From: an uncultured Agathobacter sp.
Lineage (GTDB): Bacteria > Bacillota > Clostridia > Lachnospirales > Lachnospiraceae
Assembly (NCBI GenBank): GCA_945910395.1
Contig: CAMDYX010000005.1
Coordinates: 20,675 to 84,674, forward strand
Direction: 5' to 3'
DNA length: 64,000 bases
Part shown: piece by piece, positions 16,330 to 25,076 of the stretch
Numbering within the stretch: position 1 is the first letter of the stretch
How the letters are laid out: every line of letters starts with the position of its first letter
The notes under the pieces: model-generated
What the model was told of the DNA's origin: nothing
Seen by the model: only the letters and a program-made list of their open reading frames with translations
Database searches by the model: none
Position numbers and translations under genes: made by a program

Positions 16330-17256
16330 ATGGGACCATTAATAGCATTTATTGTAATTGTAATTCTGGCGTTGTGCATCTTTGTAAGCTGTGTAAAGAT
16401 TGTTCCACAGGCACATGCCATGGTAATTGAGCGTTTGGGAGGATATCTTACGACCTGGCCGGTAGGAATTCACTTCAAAGTTCCTTTCATTGATCGAATT
16501 GCAAAGAACGTTTCTTTAAAGGAGCAGGTTGCAGATTTCCCGCCACAGCCGGTTATTACAAAGGATAACGTTACCATGCAGATCGATACTGTCGTATATT
16601 TCCAGATCACAGATCCAAAGCTTTATGCATACGGTGTGGAAAACCCGATCATGGCGATTGAGAATTTAGCAGCAACTACACTTCGTAACGTCATCGGTGA
16701 TCTCGAATTGGATGAGACACTTACTTCCCGTGAGACCATCAACGCTAAGATGCGTGCAACCCTTGATGTTGCAACCGACCCATGGGGAATCAAGGTAAAC
16801 CGTGTTGAGCTTAAGAACATCATGCCTCCAAAGGCGATTCAGGATGCAATGGAGAAGCAGATGAAGGCAGAGCGTGAACGTCGTGAGGCAATTCTTCGTG
16901 CAGAAGGTGAAAAGAAATCCACCATTCTTGTTGCAGAAGGAAATAAGGAATCTGCCATTCTTGATGCTGAGGCTGAGAAACAGGCTGCAATCTTACGTGC
17001 AGAAGCAAAGAAAGAGGCAACTGTTAAGGAAGCAGAAGGTCAGGCAGAGGCCATCCTTAAGATTCAGCAGGCAAATGCAGACGGTCTTCGCATGTTAAAG
17101 GAAGCTGCTCCGGATGATGCAGTACTTCAGTTAAAGAGCTTAGAGGCTTTTGCAAAGGCTGCAGACGGAAAGGCTACCAAGATTATCATTCCTTCCGAAA
17201 TACAGGGAATTGCCGGACTTACAAAATCTATCGCAGAAATTGCAAAAGAACAGTAA
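16330..17256 (+). CDS. SPFH/stomatin-family membrane scaffold protein (QmcA-like)
   Basis: The 308-residue protein has one N-terminal transmembrane anchor (residues 3-25) and an SPFH/band-7 domain (VPQAHAMVIERLGGYLTTWP, GIHFKVPFIDRIAKNVSLKE). A long Ala/Glu/Lys-rich coiled coil (about 185-250) contains repeats of ILRAEGEKK type. Members oligomerise into membrane scaffolds and partner with NfeD proteins. It is co-transcribed with the nfeD gene and followed by a terminator. Confidence 0.93.
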   Translation: MGPLIAFIVIVILALCIFVSCVKIVPQAHAMVIERLGGYLTTWPVGIHFKVPFIDRIAKNVSLKEQVADFPPQPVITKDNVTMQIDTVVYFQITDPKLYAYGVENPIMAIENLAATTLRNVIGDLELDETLTSRETINAKMRATLDVATDPWGIKVNRVELKNIMPPKAIQDAMEKQMKAERERREAILRAEGEKKSTILVAEGNKESAILDAEAEKQAAILRAEAKKEATVKEAEGQAEAILKIQQANADGLRMLKEAAPDDAVLQLKSLEAFAKAADGKATKIIIPSEIQGIAGLTKSIAEIAKEQ

Positions 17257-17280
17257 TAGATATTGTGTCAGGACCAGGCA

Positions 17281-17313
17281 AAAGGCTACCCTATCTTGTG
17301 GGTAGCCTTTTTA
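17281..17313 (+). terminator. Terminator after the nfeD-SPFH operon
   Basis: An 11-bp stem AAAGGCTACCC (17281-17291) / GGGTAGCCTTT (17300-17310) runs into a short T-rich tail. A TGG-TATAAT extended -10 (17323-17331) for gdpP lies just downstream. Confidence 0.88.
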
Positions 17314-17403
17314 TTGTGCAAATGGTATAATTAAGAATATATGCAATAATTGAAGTCATAGTGAATTGCTTGTCGGGTCAAGCTCTGTTTAGAGGAGAAT
17401 TGA

Positions 17404-19452
17404 ATGAAGAGTAATATACGTTTTAAGGGAAAGCTAAAAGGCTATCTTAGTATGCCGTTATACCTTATGATATTATTTGTTGTACTTAATATATCCATGT
17501 ACTTTTATGATGTAAGAAGCGGAGCAGTTATCAGCGTATTTCTTGCAATTTATGGGGTAGCAGAGGGAATTCTTTTTTGGGGAATGCATCAGAAAGTGGC
17601 AAACGAGATCGTCAATTATGCAACGAACTACGCTACTGTACAGAAGCGTTTACTAAATGAGTTTGAAATACCCTATGCACTTTTGGATTACAGCGGGAAA
17701 ATATTGTGGGTAAATGATCAATTTGCAGAGCTGGCAGATATTGACCCAAAGAAGTACCACAAGTCCATTACCACCATTTTCCCAACTATTACCAGAGAAT
17801 TTTTGCAGAAAAGCGATCAGCCGCAGAATATCAATATTGAGAAAAATGACAGACGTTTCCGTATTTCCATCAACCGTATTTATTTTGATGCCATTGCATC
17901 TTCGGGAGAGCTTTTAGAAACAGATGATGCAGAGGAGTTTTTGACGGCATTGTATCTGTTCGATGAGACAGAATTGAACCGGTATATGGTGGAGAATGAA
18001 GAGCAGAAGCAGGTGGCAGCCCTTGTTTATATTGATAATTATGAGGAAGCGCTAAACAGTATTGAAGATGTAAAACGCTCCCTGCTTGTGGCGTTAATCG
18101 ACCGGCGGGTAAACCAGTATTTTGCACAATATGATGCTCTTGTGCGAAAAACCGAGAAGGATAAATATTTTGTTGTTTTTAAATACAAATATCTGCAGCA
18201 GTTAGAAGAGGACAAGTTCAAGCTTCTTGAGGATGTAAAGTCGGTAAAAGTGGGAAACGAGATGGCGATTACCCTCAGCATCGGTGTCGGAATTCACCGC
18301 GACAGCTACAACCAGAGCTATGATTATGCCCGGGCGGCCATCGATATTGCTTTGGGACGAGGCGGAGATCAGGTGGTTGTAAAGGACGGGGAAGAAGTCA
18401 TTTACTTTGGAGGAAAGGCAAAGCAGATTGAGCGCAATACCAGAGTAAAAGCAAGAGTGAAGGCCCAGGCGCTCCGTGAAATCTTAGAGACAAAAGAGAA
18501 TGTACTGATTATGGGTCATGCTCTTACTGACGTGGATGCCCTTGGCGCAGGTGTCGGCATCTACTGTGCATCACAGATTCTTGGGAAAAAAGCTCAGATC
18601 GTTGTAAACAATCCATCCAGCTCCATCCGTCCGATTATGGAGTCCTTTTCAACGGATAAGGGATATGCACAGGATTTGTTTGTAACCAGTGAGCAGGCTC
18701 TTGAAATGATGGGAAGGAATACTGCTGTTGTGGTTGTGGATACGAACCGTCCAAGCTCCACCGAATGTCCGGAGCTGTTAAAGCGTACCGAATGCATCGT
18801 GGTATTTGACCATCACAGACAGGGAAATGAGATTATTGAAAATCCGCTTCTCTCCTATATTGAACCCTATGCATCCAGTGCCTGTGAGATGGTGGCAGAG
18901 GTGCTGCAGTATTTCGATGAGAATCTGAAGCTGGAATCCTGCGAAGCAGACTGTATCTATGCGGGTATTCTGATTGATACCAATAACTTTATGACAAAGA
19001 CCGGAGTCCGTACCTTTGAAGCGGCAGCTTATCTGAAGCGTTCCGGCGCTGAGGTAACCCGGGTGCGCAAGCTCCTGCGCAATGATATGGATGCCTACAA
19101 GGCAAGGGCGGAGGCTGTCCGGCATGCCGAGGTTTACCGTGGGGCCTTTGCGATATCCATCTGTCCGGGCGAAAATGTGGAAAGCCCAACCATCGTTGGC
19201 GCCCAGGCTGCCAATGAGCTTTTGAACATTGTGGGAATAAAAGCATCCTTTGTCCTCACGGAGTATCAGGGAAAAATATATGTAAGCTCGCGTTCGATCG
19301 ATGAGATCAATGTGCAGCTTATCATGGAACGGTTAGGCGGAGGCGGTCACTTTAATATGGCTGCAACGCAGTTAAAGGACTGCACCTTAATGCAGGCCAA
19401 GCAGATGATCCAGGAGACGCTGGATAAGATGATTGAGGAAGGAGATATCTAA
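17404..19452 (+). CDS. gdpP: Cyclic-di-AMP phosphodiesterase GdpP
   Basis: GdpP hydrolyses c-di-AMP to pApA at the membrane, affecting potassium balance and cell-wall stress. In order: two membrane segments (about 15-60), a degenerate PAS domain (70-165), a degenerate GGDEF domain lacking the GGDEF motif (about 175-310), and DHH/DHHA1 catalytic domains with D376/D378 (GHALTDVDALGAG), D469-H470-H471 (VVFDHHRQG) and the C-terminal LGGGGHFNMAA. At 682 residues it is full length. It starts the conserved gdpP-rplI-dnaB group. Only c-di-AMP turnover, not synthesis, is encoded in this window. Confidence 0.95.
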   Translation: MKSNIRFKGKLKGYLSMPLYLMILFVVLNISMYFYDVRSGAVISVFLAIYGVAEGILFWGMHQKVANEIVNYATNYATVQKRLLNEFEIPYALLDYSGKILWVNDQFAELADIDPKKYHKSITTIFPTITREFLQKSDQPQNINIEKNDRRFRISINRIYFDAIASSGELLETDDAEEFLTALYLFDETELNRYMVENEEQKQVAALVYIDNYEEALNSIEDVKRSLLVALIDRRVNQYFAQYDALVRKTEKDKYFVVFKYKYLQQLEEDKFKLLEDVKSVKVGNEMAITLSIGVGIHRDSYNQSYDYARAAIDIALGRGGDQVVVKDGEEVIYFGGKAKQIERNTRVKARVKAQALREILETKENVLIMGHALTDVDALGAGVGIYCASQILGKKAQIVVNNPSSSIRPIMESFSTDKGYAQDLFVTSEQALEMMGRNTAVVVVDTNRPSSTECPELLKRTECIVVFDHHRQGNEIIENPLLSYIEPYASSACEMVAEVLQYFDENLKLESCEADCIYAGILIDTNNFMTKTGVRTFEAAAYLKRSGAEVTRVRKLLRNDMDAYKARAEAVRHAEVYRGAFAISICPGENVESPTIVGAQAANELLNIVGIKASFVLTEYQGKIYVSSRSIDEINVQLIMERLGGGGHFNMAATQLKDCTLMQAKQMIQETLDKMIEEGDI

Positions 19453-19455
19453 ACG

Positions 19456-19902
19456 GTGAAGATTATTTTATTAGAAGATGTAAAGACATTGGGAAAAAAA
19501 GGTGACATTGTAAATGTCAGCGACGGATATGCAAGAAATGCCATTCTTCCAAAGAAATTGGGAGTGGAGGCAACCGCAAAGAATTTAAACGATTTAAAGC
19601 TTCAGAACCAGCATGCAGACAAGGTTGCGGCAGAGAATCTGGAGAAGGCAAAAGAGCTTGCAAGGGAAGTGGAACAGCAGAAGGTTGTTATAAAAATTAA
19701 GTCCGGTGATGGCGGAAAAATCTTCGGTTCTGTATCCACAAAGGAAATCGCCCAGGCAGCAAAGGAGCAGACCGGACTGGATCTGGACAAAAAGAAAATG
19801 CAGCTTACAGACCCCATCAAAGCCCTTGGAACCTATGAGGTTTTGGTAAAGCTTCACCCGCAGGTGACAACAAAGCTTACAGTACAGGTAGTTGAGGAAT
19901 AA
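19456..19902 (+). CDS. rplI: 50S ribosomal protein L9
   Basis: L9 binds domain V of 23S rRNA and limits frameshifting. The sequence begins with the family pattern [20 protein letters not shown] and [16 protein letters not shown], has the central helix, and ends with a C-terminal domain ([17 protein letters not shown]). The 148-residue length is normal. The GTG at 19456 lies 4 nt after the gdpP stop, so translation is probably coupled. Confidence 0.97.
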   Translation: MKIILLEDVKTLGKKGDIVNVSDGYARNAILPKKLGVEATAKNLNDLKLQNQHADKVAAENLEKAKELAREVEQQKVVIKIKSGDGGKIFGSVSTKEIAQAAKEQTGLDLDKKKMQLTDPIKALGTYEVLVKLHPQVTTKLTVQVVEE

Positions 19903-19915
19903 GGAGGGAATCCTC

Positions 19916-21268
19916 TTGGATGAAACGATCATAAAGCGTGTGATGCCAAATAGTCTAGAGGCGGAGCAATCGGTTATCGGTTCCATGATCATGGATAAGG
20001 ATGCCATTGTAACGGCAATGGAAATGCTGCTGCGCGAGGATTTTTATCATCAGCAGTACGGAGTGTTATTCGAGACTATGGTGGAGCTGTATTCAGACGG
20101 GCAGCCGGTTGATCTTGTTACATTGCAGAACAAGCTAAAGGAAAAGGATGTTCCGAGGGAAGTATCCAGTTTAGAGTTTGTTCGTGATCTGGTTACTGCA
20201 GTTCCAACATCCGCAAACATAAAATACTATGCCACAATCGTAAAAGAAAATTCCGTAAAGAGAAAACTGATTCATGTAACAGAAGGTATTGAGAATGACT
20301 GCTACGCAGGGAAAGACGCATTGGAGGTCGTTCTTGATAGGACTGAAAAAGAGGTGTTTGGTCTTCTTTCCAGCAGGACAAGCGGAGAATATGTTCCCAT
20401 TCGTCAGGTGGTAATGAATGCCCTGGAGAAAATTGAGAAGGCTTCGAAGCAGTCGGGAAATGTAACCGGAATTCCTACCGGGTTTACGGATCTGGATTAC
20501 CGGACTGCAGGACTTCAGCCTTCGGATTTGATTCTTGTAGCGGCGCGTCCTTCCATGGGAAAAACCGCTTTTGTCCTTAACATTGCGCAGCATGTCGCAT
20601 TTCATGAGCATATGTGTACCGCCATCTTTTCTCTTGAGATGTCAAAGGAGCAGCTGGTAAATCGTTTGTTCTCTCTGGAAGCAAAGGTAGATGCTCAGGC
20701 ACTTCGAACCGGAAATCTTTCGGATGCAGACTGGGAGAAGCTGGTGGAGGGTGCGGGAATTATCGCAGATTCCGAGCTGATCATTGATGATACCCCGGGT
20801 ATCAGTATTACAGAAATGCGCAGTAAGTGCAGAAAATACAAGCTGGAGCATGATTTAAAGCTGATAATCATTGACTATCTGCAGCTTATGAGTGGCAGTG
20901 GCGGAAAATCAAACGAGTCACGTCAGCAGGAAATTTCCGATATTTCCAGATCCTTAAAGGGCCTTGCAAGAGAGCTTTCGGTTCCTGTAATTGCACTGTC
21001 CCAGCTTTCACGAGCCGTAGAGCAGAGACCGGATCACAGACCGATGCTTTCGGACCTGCGAGAATCCGGAGCCATTGAGCAGGATGCCGATGTGGTAATG
21101 TTCATTTACCGGGATGATTACTACAATCACGATACGGACAAGAAGGGTATTTCCGAGATTATTATTGCAAAACAAAGAAACGGCCCCATCGGGACCGTTA
21201 ATCTGGCTTGGCTTGCACAGTATACAAAATTTGGAAATCTGGAGCATTCAGATTATACTGAGGAATAA
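19916..21268 (+). CDS. dnaB: Replicative DNA helicase DnaB
   Basis: DnaB is the hexameric helicase of the replication fork (called DnaC in Bacillus). The N-terminal domain begins MPNSLEAEQSVIGSMIM; the RecA-like C-terminal domain has Walker A ARPSMGKTAFVLN, the DYLQLMSG Walker B region, and the LRESGAIEQDADVV motif. The start is TTG at 19916, 6-7 nt after AAGGAGGG; an upstream in-frame TTG at 19892 lies inside rplI. This gives 450 residues, normal for the family. Its 3' end overlaps the convergent azlD gene by 21 bp. Confidence 0.95.
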   Translation: MDETIIKRVMPNSLEAEQSVIGSMIMDKDAIVTAMEMLLREDFYHQQYGVLFETMVELYSDGQPVDLVTLQNKLKEKDVPREVSSLEFVRDLVTAVPTSANIKYYATIVKENSVKRKLIHVTEGIENDCYAGKDALEVVLDRTEKEVFGLLSSRTSGEYVPIRQVVMNALEKIEKASKQSGNVTGIPTGFTDLDYRTAGLQPSDLILVAARPSMGKTAFVLNIAQHVAFHEHMCTAIFSLEMSKEQLVNRLFSLEAKVDAQALRTGNLSDADWEKLVEGAGIIADSELIIDDTPGISITEMRSKCRKYKLEHDLKLIIIDYLQLMSGSGGKSNESRQQEISDISRSLKGLARELSVPVIALSQLSRAVEQRPDHRPMLSDLRESGAIEQDADVVMFIYRDDYYNHDTDKKGISEIIIAKQRNGPIGTVNLAWLAQYTKFGNLEHSDYTEE

Positions 21269-21574
21269 TTCTGTCACAAATACTGAGGCGCAGGCAGCAA
21301 CTGCAACGGTGGTAAGCCCCTTCCCGCGATACGCGAAGAATACTGCCACCGCAAGTCCAACGATGGCGGAGACCAGAGAGCTTGTGGCATAGAGAATGGC
21401 AGGAATAGTCATAGCCGTAAGTACCGCATATGGAATATAGTATAAAAACGACCGGATGAAACGATTCTCTATTTTTCGCTTTACTGCCACAAGGGGCAGG
21501 GTACGGATCAGATAGGTAGAGCCTGCCATGATAAGCAGGTAGATAAAAAACGTAGAGGTATTTATCGTTGTCAT
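21248..21574 (-). CDS. azlD: AzlD-family small subunit of branched-chain amino acid exporter
   Basis: The 108-residue protein has four hydrophobic segments and the AzlD pattern (STYLIRTLPLVAVKRKIENR, IPYAVLTAMTIPAILY). With AzlC it forms a LIV-E-type exporter for branched-chain amino acids. Its start overlaps the azlC stop by 4 nt, as usual for this pair. Its 3' end reaches 21 bp into the end of dnaB on the other strand and no terminator lies between them. Confidence 0.92.
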   Translation of the reverse strand: MTTINTSTFFIYLLIMAGSTYLIRTLPLVAVKRKIENRFIRSFLYYIPYAVLTAMTIPAILYATSSLVSAIVGLAVAVFFAYRGKGLTTVAVAACASVFVTELFLSII

Positions 21575-22266
21575 ACTTCTTCCTCCTTAACCGGGAATAA
21601 AATTGCACCAATGATAGCAGCGGCGATGGCACAGATACTGATGGACAGTCCGGAAGAAATGCCGGCCAGCAATGGTATATAGGTAAAGAAACAGCTGAGA
21701 AGCAGAGCGATTATTACAACAAAGATAACCGCTTTGCTTTTTTTCATTTCCGGAACAACAATTGCCACAAACATGCCGTAGATTGCCACAGAAAGGGCAC
21801 TCATCAGGCGGTCCGGAAGAACATTTCCAAGCAGGGCACCAAGCAGCGTTCCAAGGCTCCATCCCAGATATGGAAGCACGCAAAGTCCTGCAAAAAAGGA
21901 GCGGGTTACGTTTTCCTCCTGACTTGCTACGGCAAAAATTTCATCGGTCATCATAAAGCCAAACAGCAGACGGTAGACGCCTTTAAATTTTTCGTCAAGC
22001 TTCTGGGAAAGGGAAATGGACATAAAGGAGTAACGCACATTGATGGTCAGCTGGGAAATCAGCATGGAGACATACTGACCCGGCAGCAGCATGGTGGTTA
22101 TTCCGGAAAACTGTCCCGCAGAGGTGACGGTTGTCATAGAAATAATAAGTGCTTCCCACCAGGTAAATCCGTAGGAGACTGCCATAAGTCCAAAGGTAAA
22201 GGATACGGACAAATAGCCAAGCCCAATAGGGAAACCGGCGCGAAAGCCTTTTTTAAATGAATTCAT
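21571..22266 (-). CDS. azlC: AzlC-family large subunit of branched-chain amino acid exporter
   Basis: The 231-residue membrane protein carries the AzlC features GFRAGFPIGLGYLSVSFTFG, SAGQFSGITTMLLPG and LGWSLGTLLGALLG, with six to seven membrane segments. It works with AzlD to export branched-chain amino acids or analogues. A good AAGAAGAGGA site precedes the ATG on this strand and a TATAAT-like -10 lies near 22300. It is divergently oriented from the MerR-type gene. Confidence 0.92.
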   Translation of the reverse strand: MNSFKKGFRAGFPIGLGYLSVSFTFGLMAVSYGFTWWEALIISMTTVTSAGQFSGITTMLLPGQYVSMLISQLTINVRYSFMSISLSQKLDEKFKGVYRLLFGFMMTDEIFAVASQEENVTRSFFAGLCVLPYLGWSLGTLLGALLGNVLPDRLMSALSVAIYGMFVAIVVPEMKKSKAVIFVVIIALLLSCFFTYIPLLAGISSGLSISICAIAAAIIGAILFPVKEEEV

Positions 22267-22389
22267 AATCTAGTCCTCTTCTTTTGGTATAAACTAACAT
22301 TCTATTATACTAAAAGTTCAAAAAAAAGATAGTAGTAATTTTCATCCGAGGAAAATCATATTGTGTCGAAATAATACGATGACTTTTGT

Positions 22390-22418
22390 TTGAACCGGGA
22401 TGTGACAAAGGCTATAAT
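22390..22418 (+). promoter_or_regulatory. Promoter of the MerR-family gene
   Basis: -35 TTGAAC (22390-22395), 17-bp spacer and -10 TATAAT (22413-22418). Because the promoter lies inside the longest open frame, it supports the GTG start at 22476 rather than the upstream ATG at 22386. Confidence 0.75.
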
Positions 22419-22475
22419 TTAAGAGAAGTAAAGCCATGTCCATGTGGACAAGTTCAAGTAAGGAGGGTACTCATC

Positions 22476-23102
22476 GTGGAAAAGGTGCGTTACATGATTT
22501 CCGACGCGGCAACGATTACCGGCGTGGAATCACATGTATTACGTTACTGGGAAGATGAACTCGAGCTTTCCATCCCGAGAAATGAGATGGGGCATCGATA
22601 TTATACGCGGGAGAACATACAACAATTTGAAAGGATAAAGGAGCTTAAGGAACAGGGCTATCAGCTAAAGTCTATCCGGATGATCCTGCATAATGAAAAT
22701 GTGGATGTAAATTCTCCTTCATTTTCAGAAAAAAATGAGCTGGCAGCCCACGGGGCATCGGATCCGGTTCCGGCGAATGGGCAGATCGGCGCCGACGAAC
22801 GCATGCAGCAGTTTCGGGAGCTGATGAGTGATATTGTGGGACGGGCAATCGCCCAGAACAATGAGGAACTGTCTCTTGTAATAGGAACAGAGGTGCAGGA
22901 GCGTGTGCTCAAGGAGATGGATTATCTGATGAGGGAACAGGATGCGGCCGCAGAAGAGCGATATAAAAAGTTAGATCAGGCCATTCGCGGGCATCTGCGT
23001 AAGAAAAAAACTCTGTTTTCAAAGAAGGAGTCTGTAGAGAAGGATGTAAAAGCTGTGCCTTTGAAGGAAAAGAAAATTTTATCCATTGAGCAGCCTACAT
23101 AA
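22476..23102 (+). CDS. MerR-family transcriptional regulator
   Basis: The 208-residue protein has an N-terminal MerR winged HTH (about 1-70: YMISDAATITGVESHVLRYW, GHRYYTRENIQQFERIKELK) and a longer, charged C-terminal part likely to be coiled coil, without the cysteines of metal-sensing MerR proteins. The signal it senses is unknown. The GTG start follows AAGGAGGG at 22460-22467 and fits the mapped promoter. It is a monocistronic gene ending in a strong terminator. Confidence 0.85.
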   Translation: MEKVRYMISDAATITGVESHVLRYWEDELELSIPRNEMGHRYYTRENIQQFERIKELKEQGYQLKSIRMILHNENVDVNSPSFSEKNELAAHGASDPVPANGQIGADERMQQFRELMSDIVGRAIAQNNEELSLVIGTEVQERVLKEMDYLMREQDAAAEERYKKLDQAIRGHLRKKKTLFSKKESVEKDVKAVPLKEKKILSIEQPT

Positions 23103-23172
23103 AAAGGGAGAATAAAAGTTCTTCTCTGTACGAAAATGGTACGGAGAAGAAGCTTTTTATTCTCCCTTTTTG
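23101..23172 (+). terminator. Long terminator hairpin between MerR and ferredoxin genes
   Basis: A long stem (AAAAAGGGAGAATAAAA at 23101-23117 with its complement at 23154-23171) encloses a second stem (TTCTTCTC / GAGAAGAA). T-runs are present in both directions, so it could end both the MerR transcript and the ferredoxin transcript from the other strand. Confidence 0.85.
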
Positions 23173-23197
23173 GATAGTCTGCAATTATGTATTGCGA

Positions 23198-23368
23198 TTA
23201 GCCTTCGTTAATTGCTCCTGTTGGGCAAACACCAGCACATGTTCCGCAGCTTACACAAGCATCTGCATCGATCTCGTACTGAGAAGCACCTGCACTGATT
23301 GCTCCTACTGGACACTCTCCAGCACATGTTCCGCAGCTAACGCATGAATCAGTAATAACGTATGCCAT
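23198..23368 (-). CDS. 2[4Fe-4S] ferredoxin
   Basis: This 56-residue protein, MAYVITDSCVSCG onward, has two CxxCxxCxxxCP clusters (CVSCGTCAGECP and CVSCGTCAGVCP), the hallmark of clostridial 2[4Fe-4S] ferredoxins. It carries low-potential electrons for pyruvate:ferredoxin oxidoreductase, hydrogenase or Rnf. AAGGAGG precedes the ATG. It is monocistronic with its own promoter (23431-23459) and a shared terminator. The near-perfect internal duplication is normal for the family. Confidence 0.96.
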   Translation of the reverse strand: MAYVITDSCVSCGTCAGECPVGAISAGASQYEIDADACVSCGTCAGVCPTGAINEG

Positions 23369-23430
23369 GATAAATTCCTCCTTAAAAAATAATGATCATT
23401 ATTCGCCACCATCGGCTTAGTTGGTATTGT

Positions 23431-23459
23431 ATTATAATTTCTTTTGAATTTCAAGTAAA
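23431..23459 (-). promoter_or_regulatory. Promoter of the ferredoxin gene
   Basis: On the minus strand, -35 TTTACT (plus-strand 23454-23459), 17-bp spacer and a perfect -10 TATAAT (23431-23436). Confidence 0.72.
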
Positions 23460-23502
23460 TCTATACATGTACTTAATTTGGCACAATTCTTATACTGCAA
23501 AG

Positions 23503-23530
23503 TTGCGATATTTGAGGGATATGGTATAAT
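23503..23530 (+). promoter_or_regulatory. Promoter giving a nearly leaderless tsaC transcript
   Basis: -35 TTGCGA (23503-23508), 16-bp spacer and -10 TATAAT (23525-23530). The expected start of transcription, 7-8 nt downstream, coincides with the ATG at 23538, and no Shine-Dalgarno sequence lies in between. Confidence 0.6.
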
Positions 23531-23537
23531 AAAAGCT

Positions 23538-24590
23538 ATGGAAACAGAAATTTTATCAATAGACCCAAATCATATAGATGAGGAAAAAATACGCAGAGCC
23601 GGGGAGCTTATTGCAAAAGGAGAATTGGTTGCATTTCCCACAGAGACGGTTTACGGATTGGGAGGAGATGCATTAGACCCCAAGGCCGCCCAAAAGATCT
23701 ATGGGGCAAAAGGAAGACCTTCGGATAACCCGCTCATTGTGCATATAGCGGAATTTTCGGATCTAGAGCGCATCGCAAGGGAGGTGCCGCCACAGGCAAA
23801 GCGGTTAGCGGATGTATTCTGGCCGGGACCACTTACCATGATCGTATGGAAAAACGATCTTGTTCCATATGCCACCACGGGAGGGATGGAAACGGTGGCG
23901 GTTCGTATGCCCAATCATCCGGTTGCTCTTTCCCTTATCAAAAAAAGCGGAAGGTTAATTGCTGCGCCAAGTGCAAATACCTCAGGACGACCAAGCCCAA
24001 CGGAGGCCTCCCACGTTGCAGAGGATTTATCCGGCAGGATCGCCATGATTTTAGACGGTGGACCGGTAGGAATCGGGATTGAGTCTACCATCATCGACCT
24101 GACAGAAGAAAAGCCCATGGTGCTGCGCCCAGGCTATATCACACCACAGATGCTTTCGGAGGCGATGGGGGAAGAGGTAATCATAGATCCCGGAATCATT
24201 GCGGCAGATGATACCAAAAAGCCGAAGGCTCCCGGGATGAAATATAAGCACTATGCACCAAAGGCGGATATGGTAATCGTAGAAGGGGAAGAACAGGCGG
24301 TTATCGATAAGATTAACGCTTTAGTCCGGGAGAAGGAGAAAAGTGGAGTAGAGGTAGCGGTAATTGCCTGTGAGGAAACAAAAGATTTTTACCATGCGAA
24401 GAACGTTCTAAGCATGGGGAGACGTACAAATGAGGAGGAGATTGCCAGGCATCTGTACCGCATTTTGAGGGAGTGCGATGAGCTTTCAGTTGCGGCAATT
24501 TATTCAGAGAGTTTTTCTACACCGAGAATCGGAAATGCAATTATGAACCGGCTGCTAAAGGCTGCCGGCCATCAGGTGATTCTGGTATAG
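23538..24590 (+). CDS. tsaC: L-threonylcarbamoyladenylate synthase, Sua5 type
   Basis: The enzyme makes threonylcarbamoyl-AMP from Thr, bicarbonate and ATP for the t6A modification of ANN-decoding tRNAs. The YrdC domain (about 15-200) has GELVAFPTETVYGLGGDALD, KGRPSDNPLIVHI and SANTSGRPSPTEASHV; the C-terminal Sua5 domain (about 240-350) follows the conserved linker PGMKYKHYAPKA. At 350 residues it is the long Sua5 form. The ATG at 23538 is the first codon of the recognisable protein; an upstream in-frame ATG at 23478 precedes the promoter. It heads the tsaC-phosphatase-like-upp group. Confidence 0.94.
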   Translation: METEILSIDPNHIDEEKIRRAGELIAKGELVAFPTETVYGLGGDALDPKAAQKIYGAKGRPSDNPLIVHIAEFSDLERIAREVPPQAKRLADVFWPGPLTMIVWKNDLVPYATTGGMETVAVRMPNHPVALSLIKKSGRLIAAPSANTSGRPSPTEASHVAEDLSGRIAMILDGGPVGIGIESTIIDLTEEKPMVLRPGYITPQMLSEAMGEEVIIDPGIIAADDTKKPKAPGMKYKHYAPKADMVIVEGEEQAVIDKINALVREKEKSGVEVAVIACEETKDFYHAKNVLSMGRRTNEEEIARHLYRILRECDELSVAAIYSESFSTPRIGNAIMNRLLKAAGHQVILV

Positions 24591-24614
24591 AGAAAAGAGG
24601 AACAGATAAAAACT

Positions 24615-25073
24615 ATGAAGGAATATAATCGTATTATTTTTGTGGGGCAGTCAGGGACTTCAAGAGAGCCCATGGCGAAAGGAATTTTAGAGGATTTTAC
24701 ATTGCATCATCCGGTGGAGGTATTGGCAAGAGGGCTGGTGGTGCTGTTTTCTGAGCCAATGAATCAAAAGGCAGAGGCGGTCTTAATCAGCAACGGGATC
24801 AATCTCGAAGGCTTTTCCTCCAAGGCACTTTCCGAGGAGGAGATTACAGAGGACACCCTTGTTCTTACCATGGAGTATGCGCAAAGGGACAAGCTTTTTG
24901 AGCTTTTTCCGGATACGGATTCCGAAAATGTTCATGTACTGACAGAGTATGTGGGGGATGAGCTTGAAATCCTAGACCCTTACGGAGGAGCATTACCGTC
25001 TTACGGACTTTGTTATGAAACGCTTCGTAAGTCGATAAAAAAGTTAGTAAAAATTCTAAACGAAGGAGAATAA
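24615..25073 (+). CDS. Low-molecular-weight phosphatase-like protein lacking the catalytic cysteine
   Basis: The 152-residue protein has the LMW-PTP fold and, from gene order (tsaC before, upp after), sits where YwlE-type arginine phosphatases lie in Firmicutes. The P-loop that should read C-x5-R-S is FVGQSGTSREPMA: the nucleophile Cys is Gly11 and the Ser after Arg17 is Glu18, although the general acid region LDPYGG is kept. It is therefore probably not an active phosphatase and may bind a phosphorylated ligand. The reading frame is intact and well spaced, 4 nt from upp, which argues against a decaying pseudogene. Confidence 0.8.
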   Translation: MKEYNRIIFVGQSGTSREPMAKGILEDFTLHHPVEVLARGLVVLFSEPMNQKAEAVLISNGINLEGFSSKALSEEEITEDTLVLTMEYAQRDKLFELFPDTDSENVHVLTEYVGDELEILDPYGGALPSYGLCYETLRKSIKKLVKILNEGE

Positions 25074-25076
25074 AAA

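Noticed and set aside
22386..22475. Upstream extension of the MerR gene from ATG 22386
   Set aside because: A promoter with a 17-bp spacer lies at 22390-22418, after that ATG, and the extension does not resemble MerR proteins.
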